Source: Candidatus Pacearchaeota archaeon (lineage in GTDB: Archaea; Nanoarchaeota; Nanoarchaeia; Pacearchaeales; GW2011-AR1). From it: a DNA stretch of 26,336 bases. Positions 4,749 through 12,951 of the stretch are shown one piece after another; position 1 is the first letter of the stretch, and the number at the start of each line of letters is the position of its first letter. The stretch covers positions 1 through 26,336 of the forward strand of contig NZER01000344.1 of the NCBI GenBank assembly GCA_002690445.1, given 5' to 3'. A program made the translations under genes and the position numbers. The notes under the pieces are model-generated. The model made no database searches. It was not told the DNA's origin and saw only the letters and a list, made by a program, of their open reading frames with translations.

Positions 4749-7654
4749 TAGAGAAACTCGCCTGTATATAAGTCCTCTAAGGCTTTTAGCTTTGTTTTTT
4801 GGTATTCTAGGAATTCTTGAGCTGACTTAAATCGCCCAGCAATGTCAATATTGTGGTCTTTTCCAGTTTGGTCAACCCATACTAAACTGCTTGAATATTC
4901 AAGTCCGATTCCTAATATTTTCATAGCTTCCGAGTAAAATGATAGGGCTTCGTCTTGATATAGATTATTGTCTTTTGCAAAGGATTCATCAAAGAATTTT
5001 AACGCCTCATTGCAATATTCTAAAGCCTTCGCTGTTAAGCGTCTATTCCGTTCAACATCATATCGGGCTAAATGTACATAGTCTCGTAACATTAGAAATT
5101 TTCCGAGGAGTCTGTCTGGATACTTTTCTCGGTCTTTAAACATTAAAGGAATATTGCGTTCAAATCTTTTTCTACGTCCTAATTCAGTTAAATATCCATC
5201 ATGACCTATTGTCACATCTGAGCATATCATGGAAGCCCCCACGCCATCACCCATATTGATTTCTGGGTGTTCATGTACAAACCCATAAAATCTTACACCT
5301 TTATGATTTCTAAATAATCGTATAGGTAAATCTACCTTTGGAGCTACTGGGGGGTCGGTAGAAAAATGTACCTGTTTAAGGCTGTATCCATTCATCGCAT
5401 TATGTCTCAAATATTTTATAACTTTAAAAGGGTCTTGTAGTTCTTCGTCGGCATCTATCCATAGTATCCAACTATTTTTAGCGTGGCTTATTGCAAAATT
5501 ACGAGCTTCGTCAAAGCCTATTTCTTGAGGATTTTGTCCCTGGACTATTGTTGCTCCATATTGTCTCGCTATATCAAGGGTACGGTCAGTGCTACCGTTG
5601 TCGGCAATAATTATTTCGTCAGAGATATCTGCAATAGACGCTAAAGCTCTACCTAGCATTGCTTCTTCATTTTTAACAATCATACAAGTGCTTACTAATT
5701 GTCTCGGAGACTGGAGGGCAAGTTTTCGTTTTAGGTTTATTGTCCCTAATTTTGCAGGAGTTTTTTTGTAAGATATAACCCACCAACCTAAATTGTCACT
5801 TAATTTTACATTACTAGCTCCTGACATTGTTTGAACGCTGATATTTTTTCTTTGAGAAAAAAGCTCATATAAGTCTTGCCTTTCAAAATTCCACAGATGG
5901 GCGTGTCTCTCATCTTCCCATAACCCATGAGGTACGCTGATAATAACTACACCATCGGCTTTTAGGTACTTTTCTAGTTTCTCTAGGAACACCCCAGGGT
6001 GAGGTTGATGTTCTAATATCTCACCTAAAAACAACAAATCATACTTTTTATCAGGGAGGGTATCTTCATCTCCAGTAATAAATTTAATATTGTCTAAAAG
6101 CTCAGGTTTAGTATTTTGGATAAGTTTGATAGCTCCTTCGTTTTCCTTTTCTGAAATATTAACGCAATCCACCTTAACCTCAGGAATAGTTTGACAAATA
6201 TAAAATGCTTCATTTCCTATTCCACTACCAAAATCCAGAATTTCTTTTATGGGTTTTACATCGTGATAATCTTTCAATAGCTGTATCATAAGTTGAGTTC
6301 GTGGATATAGTCGGGGATTAAAATTGGTTTCCTTCGCAATGTATTCTTCACCTAGTTTGATGTATTTATCAACATATTGTTTTCTATCATGAATGTAAGA
6401 ATAGTGTTCTTTTAATTTGGCTTTCCACTCGTTTGCCAATTCACTATTGTCAGATTTGAGTGCATATTCTAATGTCATAATATCTTCTCTTTGATATAAG
6501 TGAGCATATAAATCTCGTTTACATTGAGTTTTATCTCTTAACAGTTCAAGGAAGTGTGTTTCCCATCGTTCACATACATTATCCCAATAATATTGTTTAG
6601 AAACGGAACGGAGATTATTGTCTCTAATGGATTGAGCATTTGTTCCAAACTCTCCCAATATTTCAAAAATTCCGTCAACAAAACTTGCTTGGTAATCTCC
6701 GTCTTTTGCTATTCCATCAATAAGGATATTGCCATCACCACAAGTTTCGGGTAATGCTCCTCGTTTTGAAGTAACCATTGGCAATCCACACTCTTGCGTT
6801 TCCATAGCAGTTATACAACTTGTTTCATAAAACATTGTTGGGTAAACAAATACTGTTGATTCTTGATAGAGCTTATATAGATTCTCTTTAGTTAAAGCTC
6901 CTACATGGTTTATTTTGAAACCTTCTTTTTGATATTGTCTAACCTGCACAGCTAGTGTTTTATAAAAATCAGCCATTTGGTCGGTAGTATTGTCATACCC
7001 AGCTATGACTATTTCAACATCTTTATCCCGTTTCCAGACTAAAGGAGCAATATCATATAATAAGATATCAAGTCCTCGTTCTGGTCTATTTGTAAAAACT
7101 AATTGTTTAGGTTTTCTTTTAACTTGGTAATCTTTAATTGGTTGGATACCATTGGTTGTTTTCCATAAAAAATCATAATTGTAATGGATTCTGTTCATTT
7201 CTAAGTTGTAAACATCTTTATATTGTTCCTTTTGCCAATCAGATAAAACAAAAACTTCATCTACATTCCATAACGCACTGTTAAATTCTGCCCTTTGCCT
7301 TATTGTCGCAAAATCATGTTGCCATAAAATATTAAGTTTGCTTTTATTTTGAGCTGAAAAAGCCTGGGGAATTCTTTGGACTATTGTCACATCGGGTGTT
7401 GCTGTTGTTACATAAGCTGTAAATTGCTCAAAGCCTTCTCCTGTAACAGAATAAGGGTGAAAGGCAACTCCATTATGTTTGACGTTTTTTGGTGTATTGC
7501 AAAAAAGTTTGACATTATGACCACGCCTGGCTAAACCATAAGCCATTTCTAAGCCAACAGTTTCGCTTCCTCCCAGAGATTTTTCTTTCATAATGTCTGG
7601 ATAAACTTCCATTCCTGCTACAAGGAAAACTATGTCTAATTTGTGTTTTGTCAT
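4748..7654 (-). CDS. Three-domain GT4 - SAM methyltransferase - GT2 protein (968 aa)
   Basis: Residues about 1-375 form a GT-B glycosyltransferase of GT4 type: Gly-rich donor loop near 26-45 (SLGGSETVGLEMAYGLARRG) and the EX7E motif at 277-285 (ETSCITAME). Residues about 440-640 are a class I SAM methyltransferase with motif I LDFGSGIGN (473-481) and the acidic stretch GEILEHQPHPG. Residues about 653-850 are a GT2 (GT-A) transferase: STCMIVKNEEAMLGRALASI, ADNGSTD, and the metal-binding DADEE at 734-738. The last 100 residues look like TPR-type helices. Such enzymes build or cap surface glycans, but glycosylation of virion protein or DNA cannot be excluded. AAGGAG precedes the ATG. The gene lies alone between the capsid terminator and P3; a likely promoter (TATAAT near 7687, or TTGACA at 7707-7702) lies upstream. 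Confidence 0.92.
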   Translation of the reverse strand: MTKHKLDIVFLVAGMEVYPDIMKEKSLGGSETVGLEMAYGLARRGHNVKLFCNTPKNVKHNGVAFHPYSVTGEGFEQFTAYVTTATPDVTIVQRIPQAFSAQNKSKLNILWQHDFATIRQRAEFNSALWNVDEVFVLSDWQKEQYKDVYNLEMNRIHYNYDFLWKTTNGIQPIKDYQVKRKPKQLVFTNRPERGLDILLYDIAPLVWKRDKDVEIVIAGYDNTTDQMADFYKTLAVQVRQYQKEGFKINHVGALTKENLYKLYQESTVFVYPTMFYETSCITAMETQECGLPMVTSKRGALPETCGDGNILIDGIAKDGDYQASFVDGIFEILGEFGTNAQSIRDNNLRSVSKQYYWDNVCERWETHFLELLRDKTQCKRDLYAHLYQREDIMTLEYALKSDNSELANEWKAKLKEHYSYIHDRKQYVDKYIKLGEEYIAKETNFNPRLYPRTQLMIQLLKDYHDVKPIKEILDFGSGIGNEAFYICQTIPEVKVDCVNISEKENEGAIKLIQNTKPELLDNIKFITGDEDTLPDKKYDLLFLGEILEHQPHPGVFLEKLEKYLKADGVVIISVPHGLWEDERHAHLWNFERQDLYELFSQRKNISVQTMSGASNVKLSDNLGWWVISYKKTPAKLGTINLKRKLALQSPRQLVSTCMIVKNEEAMLGRALASIADISDEIIIADNGSTDRTLDIARQYGATIVQGQNPQEIGFDEARNFAISHAKNSWILWIDADEELQDPFKVIKYLRHNAMNGYSLKQVHFSTDPPVAPKVDLPIRLFRNHKGVRFYGFVHEHPEINMGDGVGASMICSDVTIGHDGYLTELGRRKRFERNIPLMFKDREKYPDRLLGKFLMLRDYVHLARYDVERNRRLTAKALEYCNEALKFFDESFAKDNNLYQDEALSFYSEAMKILGIGLEYSSSLVWVDQTGKDHNIDIAGRFKSAQEFLEYQKTKLKALEDLYTGEFL

Positions 7655-7782
7655 AAGGTGTAACTCCTTCGGTTATCTGTTTACAGTATTATAAAGAATA
7701 TTGTCAAAAAAATAAAGAGGGTAGTGGACAATCTCTTGCCTTTCTCCGTTATCAAATTGTTATTTGAATTCCCCTAGGGGTA

Positions 7783-7852
7783 TTGTATCAAAAAAAAAGA
7801 AAAAAGGCAAGTGTCCCCGAGGTTATTGTCGTTGCATGAACACAAAAACCTC
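7783..7852 (-). terminator. Hairpin terminator downstream of the major capsid gene
   Basis: The minus-strand RNA has a stem GAGGTT/AACCTC (7852-7847 with 7824-7819). It extends inward by TTGT/ACAA and GTT/AAC, with one mismatch and one bulge, to a five-base loop. A long U-rich tract follows (minus-strand copy of the A-run at about 7785-7805). It sits 25 bases after the capsid stop codon and would end the head-gene transcript before the glycosyltransferase gene. Confidence 0.7.
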
Positions 7853-7876
7853 TACTCGCCCTTAATCTAAATCGTG

Positions 7877-8830
7877 TTAGTCAACACAACCAGTCCATAG
7901 ATAGCCTAATTCGGCTGCTGCAATTTTTTCATCTTGATAGTATTGAACTCTCAAGTTTGTATAATTGCCATGGTCTGGGTCGTCCCAAGATTCAGCAACC
8001 ATTGGACTTCCAAACATTGGGTTTGTCCATCTAAAGGCATAGCCTAATGATGGGTCTCTACCATCTACGTTTGGTCCACTTGTTAAGTGAGCCACGATAG
8101 TATTTGTTCCCCAAATATTTGAGAAGCTGTCTGATTGTCCTTCCTCTGCTGTGTTCTTAATTGAACTACCAATAAGAACTGTATCGACATCAAATAATGC
8201 TGCCAATAAGTCTCTTGTTACAACACCTCTTTGAACATATTTAATTCTGTCAAGAATGTCTGCATGTTTAATTAAAGAATTGTAAACAGATTGTCCCATA
8301 ATGATTGTATTAGCTTCAAGACCTGTTGTAGCTCTTACTGCATCTTTTGCAGTTTGCATATCGCCAAATGGGTCGCTGTTTCCAGCTGTTCCGTCTGACC
8401 ATTTTGAACTAACTGCTGCGTATGAGCCCAAATTAGAGCCTGAAGTTATTTGATTAGCAACTCGATTTTCCCAATCTAACATTAGTAAGTTTTTTAGGTT
8501 ACGAGCTGATTTCTCTTTTACATTCAATGGTGTGTCTTGGTTAGCCATAGTTTCGTATGTAATCTCGTCGACCAAAGCGTAGTTAGCTGCGTAATAAGTT
8601 TCTGAAGAAACATTAAAATTTACACTTCTACCTTTAGTTTTGGGAGCTCTAATTGTTGTACTAGGAAGTCTAAAGAAATCGCCTTTAGTATACTTATAGT
8701 AAACATCAGATTGTTTTGCTACGTCAACTACGGGAAAGATGTCTTGTACGATTGTATTGCGAGGCTCGAATCCAACAACTAAATTGGATAATGGAGCATC
8801 TATGTGTACATCTCTTGCTGTTATTGCCAT
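7877..8830 (-). CDS. Major capsid protein (HK97 fold)
   Basis: The 317-aa product is of usual length for an HK97-type major capsid protein and follows a decoration protein and a protease-scaffold, the standard head-gene order. It opens with an N-arm (PLSNLVVGFEPRNTIVQDIF), followed by the E-loop-like part (YYKYTKGDFFRLPSTTIRAP) and a helical spine with LKNLLMLDWENRVANQI. The C-terminal region holds GYAFRWTNPMFGSPMVAES and QYYQDEKIAAAELGYLW, typical of P- and A-domain ends in this family. No N-terminal delta domain is present, in keeping with a separate scaffold. AGGAG precedes the ATG. Confidence 0.9.
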   Translation of the reverse strand: MAITARDVHIDAPLSNLVVGFEPRNTIVQDIFPVVDVAKQSDVYYKYTKGDFFRLPSTTIRAPKTKGRSVNFNVSSETYYAANYALVDEITYETMANQDTPLNVKEKSARNLKNLLMLDWENRVANQITSGSNLGSYAAVSSKWSDGTAGNSDPFGDMQTAKDAVRATTGLEANTIIMGQSVYNSLIKHADILDRIKYVQRGVVTRDLLAALFDVDTVLIGSSIKNTAEEGQSDSFSNIWGTNTIVAHLTSGPNVDGRDPSLGYAFRWTNPMFGSPMVAESWDDPDHGNYTNLRVQYYQDEKIAAAELGYLWTGCVD

Positions 8831-8859
8831 TGTTCTAATCTCCTATTTTTAAATTTTTA

Positions 8860-9219
8860 TTAGCCACGATAACCGTTATGTTGAACAAGCATTTGGAAAT
8901 TGCTTCCAGATGCAACACCAGTTATAGACTTGCCTAAGATATATTCGCCAGATGATACTGTGATACCAGTTCCACTTGCTGAACAAGTAATCCAGCTACC
9001 AGCAGTTACCGTTCCACCAGCAACACATCTTGTTAGCCCAGCCACTACGACTGATGCGTGTTCTCCACTTTGTGGCTTATTGTTTAAAACTCCGAGTACG
9101 CCGACTCCTTGGGCTGCTCTTAGTTTTGCTCCGTTATTGCCATCGACATAGACTATTTTGTATTGCATACTTGATAAGTCTTCGTTGGCTACCATGCTTA
9201 TGAATGTTCTATTACTCAT
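8860..9219 (-). CDS. Head decoration protein (DUF2190-like)
   Basis: The 119-aa, Gly/Ser/Val-rich, beta-structured protein begins MSNRTFISMVANEDLSSMQY and contains AAQGVGVLGVLNNKPQSGEH and a final FQMLVQHNGYRG. This pattern (an early strand, then GVLGV..N.P..G, then a barrel of short strands) matches the DUF2190 or capsid-cement class found next to phage major capsid genes. It probably binds the capsid exterior and stabilises it. GGAGAG lies upstream of the ATG. Order is protease-scaffold, decoration, capsid. Confidence 0.8.
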   Translation of the reverse strand: MSNRTFISMVANEDLSSMQYKIVYVDGNNGAKLRAAQGVGVLGVLNNKPQSGEHASVVVAGLTRCVAGGTVTAGSWITCSASGTGITVSSGEYILGKSITGVASGSNFQMLVQHNGYRG

Positions 9220-9226
9220 TGTTTAA

Positions 9227-10825
9227 TTACTCTCCTCTTTCATATTTTTCTTTTAATTCGCTATCATCTTGAAGCACTAACTTATAAGCCTCGGCATAGT
9301 TATCAGCTTTGTTTTTCTTGAGATAGGCTTTTGCCCTTCTATCAACTTCTTGACTTGCATTATCGTAAGGAATTACATCAAATATTGATTCCCCATTTTC
9401 AGATAATTCTGCAAACTCTATAATTTTAGGCATAGAGTTGAAGATTTTTTTGACAAGCTCGTACTGAGAAAGCTCTTTGTCCTCATTGTCTTGTGAGAAC
9501 TTATAGACCTTTTCGTCAGTAGCAGTTGAAAGTAGAGCTTTGACTTCATCGCTATACGCAGGAGTAACCTTGCCTTCGTTGGTAAGGTCTTCCATATAGG
9601 AAACAATTTCTTGCTTCTTAATTTCTGCTTTATGAGCCTCGAATTCTTTTCTGATTTCCTCGTTTTCTTTGTTGAGTCCATCGACAGTTTTTTCGTGTTC
9701 TTCCACAGAGATTGTATCAGCTTGAAGTTCTATTGTTTTTTCTTCTTCCATGATTTCACTCTCCTTTCCATCATAATGTTTTTTGATTGTCCCTTCTCCA
9801 ACTTCTTTGTATAAACCAGTAATGGCTTCCAAATTTGTTACAGCAGGAATATCTGCTCCTAACAAAGCTACTGCTTTCAGCACTCTGTCAAAAGACTTGC
9901 CGTCGTTAGTGTAGTCCCAATATATTTCACTTGAAACTCTTTTATAGTTGCCTCGCTTAATTGCTTCATATACTCTCTTAGGAAGTTCCTTGAAGTTAGC
10001 AAGTAGTTTGTTACCAGCTAGGTAGATTTTGTCAATGTAACCAAGTGCAGGTTGTCCATCATTCAACTCAGGTTGCTCCTCGTTATGACCAATCTTAATT
10101 GGTGGCTCAAAACCAACTTGGTCAAAGTTTTCGACCATATTGTTTAAATCTTTTTCTGAATATTTGTCACCGTTCCAAACACCAGTTGAAAAGATTTCCA
10201 CTCCATTAAGATTAAATGTTTGCTCTACTGCGTAATCCTTTTCAGTTTTATCACAGTCGCACACTTCTTTATCCTCACAATCACAGTCGCTTGAAGCTAG
10301 AGTGTCGAGTCTATTGTTTTCAATAGCCTCAGCTTGTGCGAAAGGTTTATTGTCTTCTTCTTTGGGTATTTCTTTGTCGGGTAATTCTTCTTCAGGTAGT
10401 TCTCCTTCTATCTGATACCCTTTAGCTTTTAGTTTGTCCATTAATTTGCCTGCCTCCTCAAATATTGCAGTATGTTCGAATTGTGCAGCTCTCTGTCTTA
10501 CGGCTCTCATACCAGAAACATAAACTTTTCCGTCTTTGCCAAATGGAAAACTATAATATTGTTTTGTTTTAGGCTCGGCAGATTCGTTGATTCCTAAATG
10601 GAATTTGCCATAATTGTCCCAATCATCACCATCAGGACCAAGTAATGCGTTTCCATCTTCTGCACTAAAAGACCATTCGCTTTCGCCATCAATATTGTCT
10701 GAATCAATGCGTTCTGAAGCGTATGATGCTCCAGCTCCATTAACTTTATTCTCTGCATAAGCCTCAACTTCGGGTACATCGTCTGTATCGACTGGTCTAG
10801 GTGTTATATCTACTTCTTCTGCCAT
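9227..10825 (-). CDS. Head maturation protease (Mu gpI-like) fused to scaffold
   Basis: The N-terminal part (about 30-140: ESEWSFSAEDGNALLGPDG, then QYYSFPFGKDGKVYVSGMRA) resembles the leading domain of phage head proteases. It is followed by a Pro/Glu linker and a short Cys-Asp stretch (DCDCEDKEVCDCDK). The middle (about 200-350) matches the Mu-like gpI protease: EIFSTGVWNGDKYSEKDL, PPIKIGHNEEQP, YKRVSSEIYW, VALLGADIPAV. The C-terminal 150 residues are a charged coiled coil like a scaffold. I place the start at the ATG at 10825 (MAEEVDITPRP), one base after the Com stop and ten bases after GGAG; a frame to 10891 would overlap com by 65 bases. The protease would cleave the scaffold during capsid maturation. 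Confidence 0.85.
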   Translation of the reverse strand: MAEEVDITPRPVDTDDVPEVEAYAENKVNGAGASYASERIDSDNIDGESEWSFSAEDGNALLGPDGDDWDNYGKFHLGINESAEPKTKQYYSFPFGKDGKVYVSGMRAVRQRAAQFEHTAIFEEAGKLMDKLKAKGYQIEGELPEEELPDKEIPKEEDNKPFAQAEAIENNRLDTLASSDCDCEDKEVCDCDKTEKDYAVEQTFNLNGVEIFSTGVWNGDKYSEKDLNNMVENFDQVGFEPPIKIGHNEEQPELNDGQPALGYIDKIYLAGNKLLANFKELPKRVYEAIKRGNYKRVSSEIYWDYTNDGKSFDRVLKAVALLGADIPAVTNLEAITGLYKEVGEGTIKKHYDGKESEIMEEEKTIELQADTISVEEHEKTVDGLNKENEEIRKEFEAHKAEIKKQEIVSYMEDLTNEGKVTPAYSDEVKALLSTATDEKVYKFSQDNEDKELSQYELVKKIFNSMPKIIEFAELSENGESIFDVIPYDNASQEVDRRAKAYLKKNKADNYAEAYKLVLQDDSELKEKYERGE

Positions 10826-10826
10826 A

Positions 10827-11009
10827 TTAAAAATTCTCCAACGAGCCACATCGTGGACATTTGATTTCAATACCAAATGTTTTCCACTCATTAGCTTTCG
10901 CCAATAATTTATTACAATTCTGACACCTTAAATCTTGCTTGTCAAAGGTTTTGTAATTAGTAATAGGTATAACATTCGTAGGTAAAGCTACAGAAGATAC
11001 ATTTGTCAT
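10827..11009 (-). CDS. com: Com-like zinc-finger protein (60 aa)
   Basis: Two Cys pairs, C29-x2-C32 (RCQNC) and C51-x2-C54 (KCPRC), lie in the arrangement of the Mu Com protein, including NKLLAKA between them and IEIKCPRCGSLENF at the end. In phage Mu, Com is a zinc-finger RNA-binding protein that activates translation of the mom DNA-modification gene. Com-like proteins in other phages often stand without mom. No mom homologue is visible here; the gene is wedged between portal and protease and coupled to the portal by ATGA. The N-terminal 25 residues are an extension relative to Mu Com. Confidence 0.85.
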   Translation of the reverse strand: MTNVSSVALPTNVIPITNYKTFDKQDLRCQNCNKLLAKANEWKTFGIEIKCPRCGSLENF

Positions 11010-12913
11010 TTCCTTAACTTGTGTCCTTTTGGAATTAAATCAGTATCGTGAGTTTCTTTTGTAAACTTTTCATGTTTAACAGCATTAAGAAACGAATTTA
11101 CTCTTTGATAGGCTTCATCTGTGTTTTGATTTTTAAAGCCTCTTTTAAATACTAAAGTTAAAAGTCTAGTGGTAACTTTTTTGAAAGGGATATTGTCTAT
11201 AGACAAGTTGTGTTCCCTAGATTTATCTTTGAGAGCTTGCATAATATGAGCTTCTAATTCACCCTTGTTTTCTTCTTTTTTTAATTGTTTTTGTTTGCCT
11301 CTAGCCCAAATAAATCCAACATCTCCTCCCCATAAACTCCAAGCTATTCTAGCATTGTTTGGATACCCTTCTTCCCCAGGGTTAAAACCCTTACCTTTTT
11401 TGTCAATTAAATGTCTGTTAAAATATGCGACCATTGTTCTGATTGTGCCAGAAGATATTGTCTTATTTTTAATAAACTCATTAGCTCTACGAAGTGCCAT
11501 TTGAGTTCCTCCTCTCTTATATTGTTTTCGCCATTCTAAACCTTTTTGTGCTTCTTTCTTTAGAGCTTCGGGTAGCTCAGAGCTAGGGTCTAAGTCTTTG
11601 GGTTTATTGTCTTTTTTTTTAGATTGTTCTTCTGGTTTAGGGGTTGATTGAGGTGGAGTAGGGGGTAGTGACACTTTATCGGCTAATTCTTTTTCTGGAA
11701 AAAACAGGCTTTCTCTAATATAGTTTTCATCTTCTAGGGTTGGAGAAATCACACCTCTATCTACTGCATTTAAGAACATTTCTTGTAGCTCTACTCTTTG
11801 TGCATCAGTTAGTGGGTTAAATTTAAAATGTGGAATACTGGTTACACCTGCAAAGTTAAAGTTTACAAGCCTTTTAATTAATTGTTCGTTCACCACTGTT
11901 TCTTCTAAATCTTGTCTTAGTTTTTCTAACACAAAAATAAATACATCGAAATGGACTTTGGCTTGAGAGTAAGCTCCAAATTGTCCTTCTGCTACTAACC
12001 TATCGGGTATTAAAATACTACGAGATATTGCTCTATCATAATAGCCAATGCTTTCTTTAAAATCTTGTGTTGAGTTTCTCTTTGGCTCTAAAAATTCAAT
12101 ATCAAACTCATCTATTCTGTGAGTTATCGAAGTTTTAGCTGTTAGATTGTCTAAAATATTTCTAAGATTCGTTCTGCTTGTAGGGTCATTGGAACGGTAT
12201 TTACCTAGAACGGTTGGATTTGCAAATCGTTCTAAATAAATATTCCAAAACTTTATTATTGTATCTTTTGACCACCAACCTCTATATGCTGGTCTTAAAT
12301 CAGATGTTCCATACCAATTGCCAAACTCTTTTTGATAACTAAATATTAAAAACTTGCTTACTGGTAGGTCTCTTTCTTCTCCGTCTATAACATTTATCAA
12401 ACCTCGTTTAGTCAAATTGTCATATCTATCAACTTTAAAGCTATAATTGTGTGGTCTTTTAGTCTTTAGGTTTTTAAGACCGAATTTACCCTTAAATTTA
12501 CCTTCGGTATATTGTAAATAGTTAATCTCTGTCACGGAAAAGCCATAATCTAATGCTGTCATAATTTGATAGAGTGCATCATTCATTGAGCCTTCCATTA
12601 GGTTTAGTGTATAGGTTATAAAATCAGCTATCTCTACATCTTGTGCGTCCCCAGAAGCAGGGATAATTTTAAAGTTAGGAGCAAGTGTAGCAAACTTTTT
12701 GAGTGTTAAACTAGCTTTAACCATATCGTCAACACGCATTTGGTCATATATTTGCATACCTTTTCTAGCGATTAGACTATCAGGATTATATGGTAACAAG
12801 TTGTATTTACCATAGAGCTGTGATTGTGTAGATGCCAACTCACTCATTCTAGGTTTTGGAGTTTTGGGTTGGACTTGCTGAAAAAGTTTTGTGATATTGT
12901 CTACGATTGCCAT
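11006..12913 (-). CDS. Portal protein (Mu gp29/DUF935-like) with C-terminal extra domain
   Basis: Residues about 20-420 follow the Mu-type portal pattern: MRVDDMVKASLTLKKFATLA, IADFITYTLNLMEGSMNDAL, DYGFSVTEINY, then YGTSDLRPAYRGWWSKDTII and AISRSILIPDRLVAEGQFGA. It forms the dodecameric DNA-entry ring and binds terminase. After a Pro/Lys linker (about 430-470), a separate domain (about 475-565) carries EWRKQYKRGGTQMALRRANE and GFNPGEEGYPNNARIAWSLW. This module is found in many phage head or portal-region proteins; its role is not established. At 635 aa it is longer than a plain portal. Only a weak ribosome site (AAAAGAAC) precedes the ATG. Confidence 0.9.
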   Translation of the reverse strand: MAIVDNITKLFQQVQPKTPKPRMSELASTQSQLYGKYNLLPYNPDSLIARKGMQIYDQMRVDDMVKASLTLKKFATLAPNFKIIPASGDAQDVEIADFITYTLNLMEGSMNDALYQIMTALDYGFSVTEINYLQYTEGKFKGKFGLKNLKTKRPHNYSFKVDRYDNLTKRGLINVIDGEERDLPVSKFLIFSYQKEFGNWYGTSDLRPAYRGWWSKDTIIKFWNIYLERFANPTVLGKYRSNDPTSRTNLRNILDNLTAKTSITHRIDEFDIEFLEPKRNSTQDFKESIGYYDRAISRSILIPDRLVAEGQFGAYSQAKVHFDVFIFVLEKLRQDLEETVVNEQLIKRLVNFNFAGVTSIPHFKFNPLTDAQRVELQEMFLNAVDRGVISPTLEDENYIRESLFFPEKELADKVSLPPTPPQSTPKPEEQSKKKDNKPKDLDPSSELPEALKKEAQKGLEWRKQYKRGGTQMALRRANEFIKNKTISSGTIRTMVAYFNRHLIDKKGKGFNPGEEGYPNNARIAWSLWGGDVGFIWARGKQKQLKKEENKGELEAHIMQALKDKSREHNLSIDNIPFKKVTTRLLTLVFKRGFKNQNTDEAYQRVNSFLNAVKHEKFTKETHDTDLIPKGHKLRK

Positions 12914-12951
12914 GTTCTTTTAATAATAAGCTAAATAATAAGAAAGTTCAA

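Noticed and set aside
9611..9814. Plus-strand hydrophobic frame opposite the protease-scaffold
   Set aside because: It is the antisense shadow of a Glu/Lys-rich coiled coil, which gives Phe/Leu/Ser-rich reverse frames; no ribosome site or promoter.
10827..10891. Protease start at 10891
   Set aside because: It would overlap com by 65 bases and lacks a ribosome site; the ATG at 10825 follows GGAG and the com stop.
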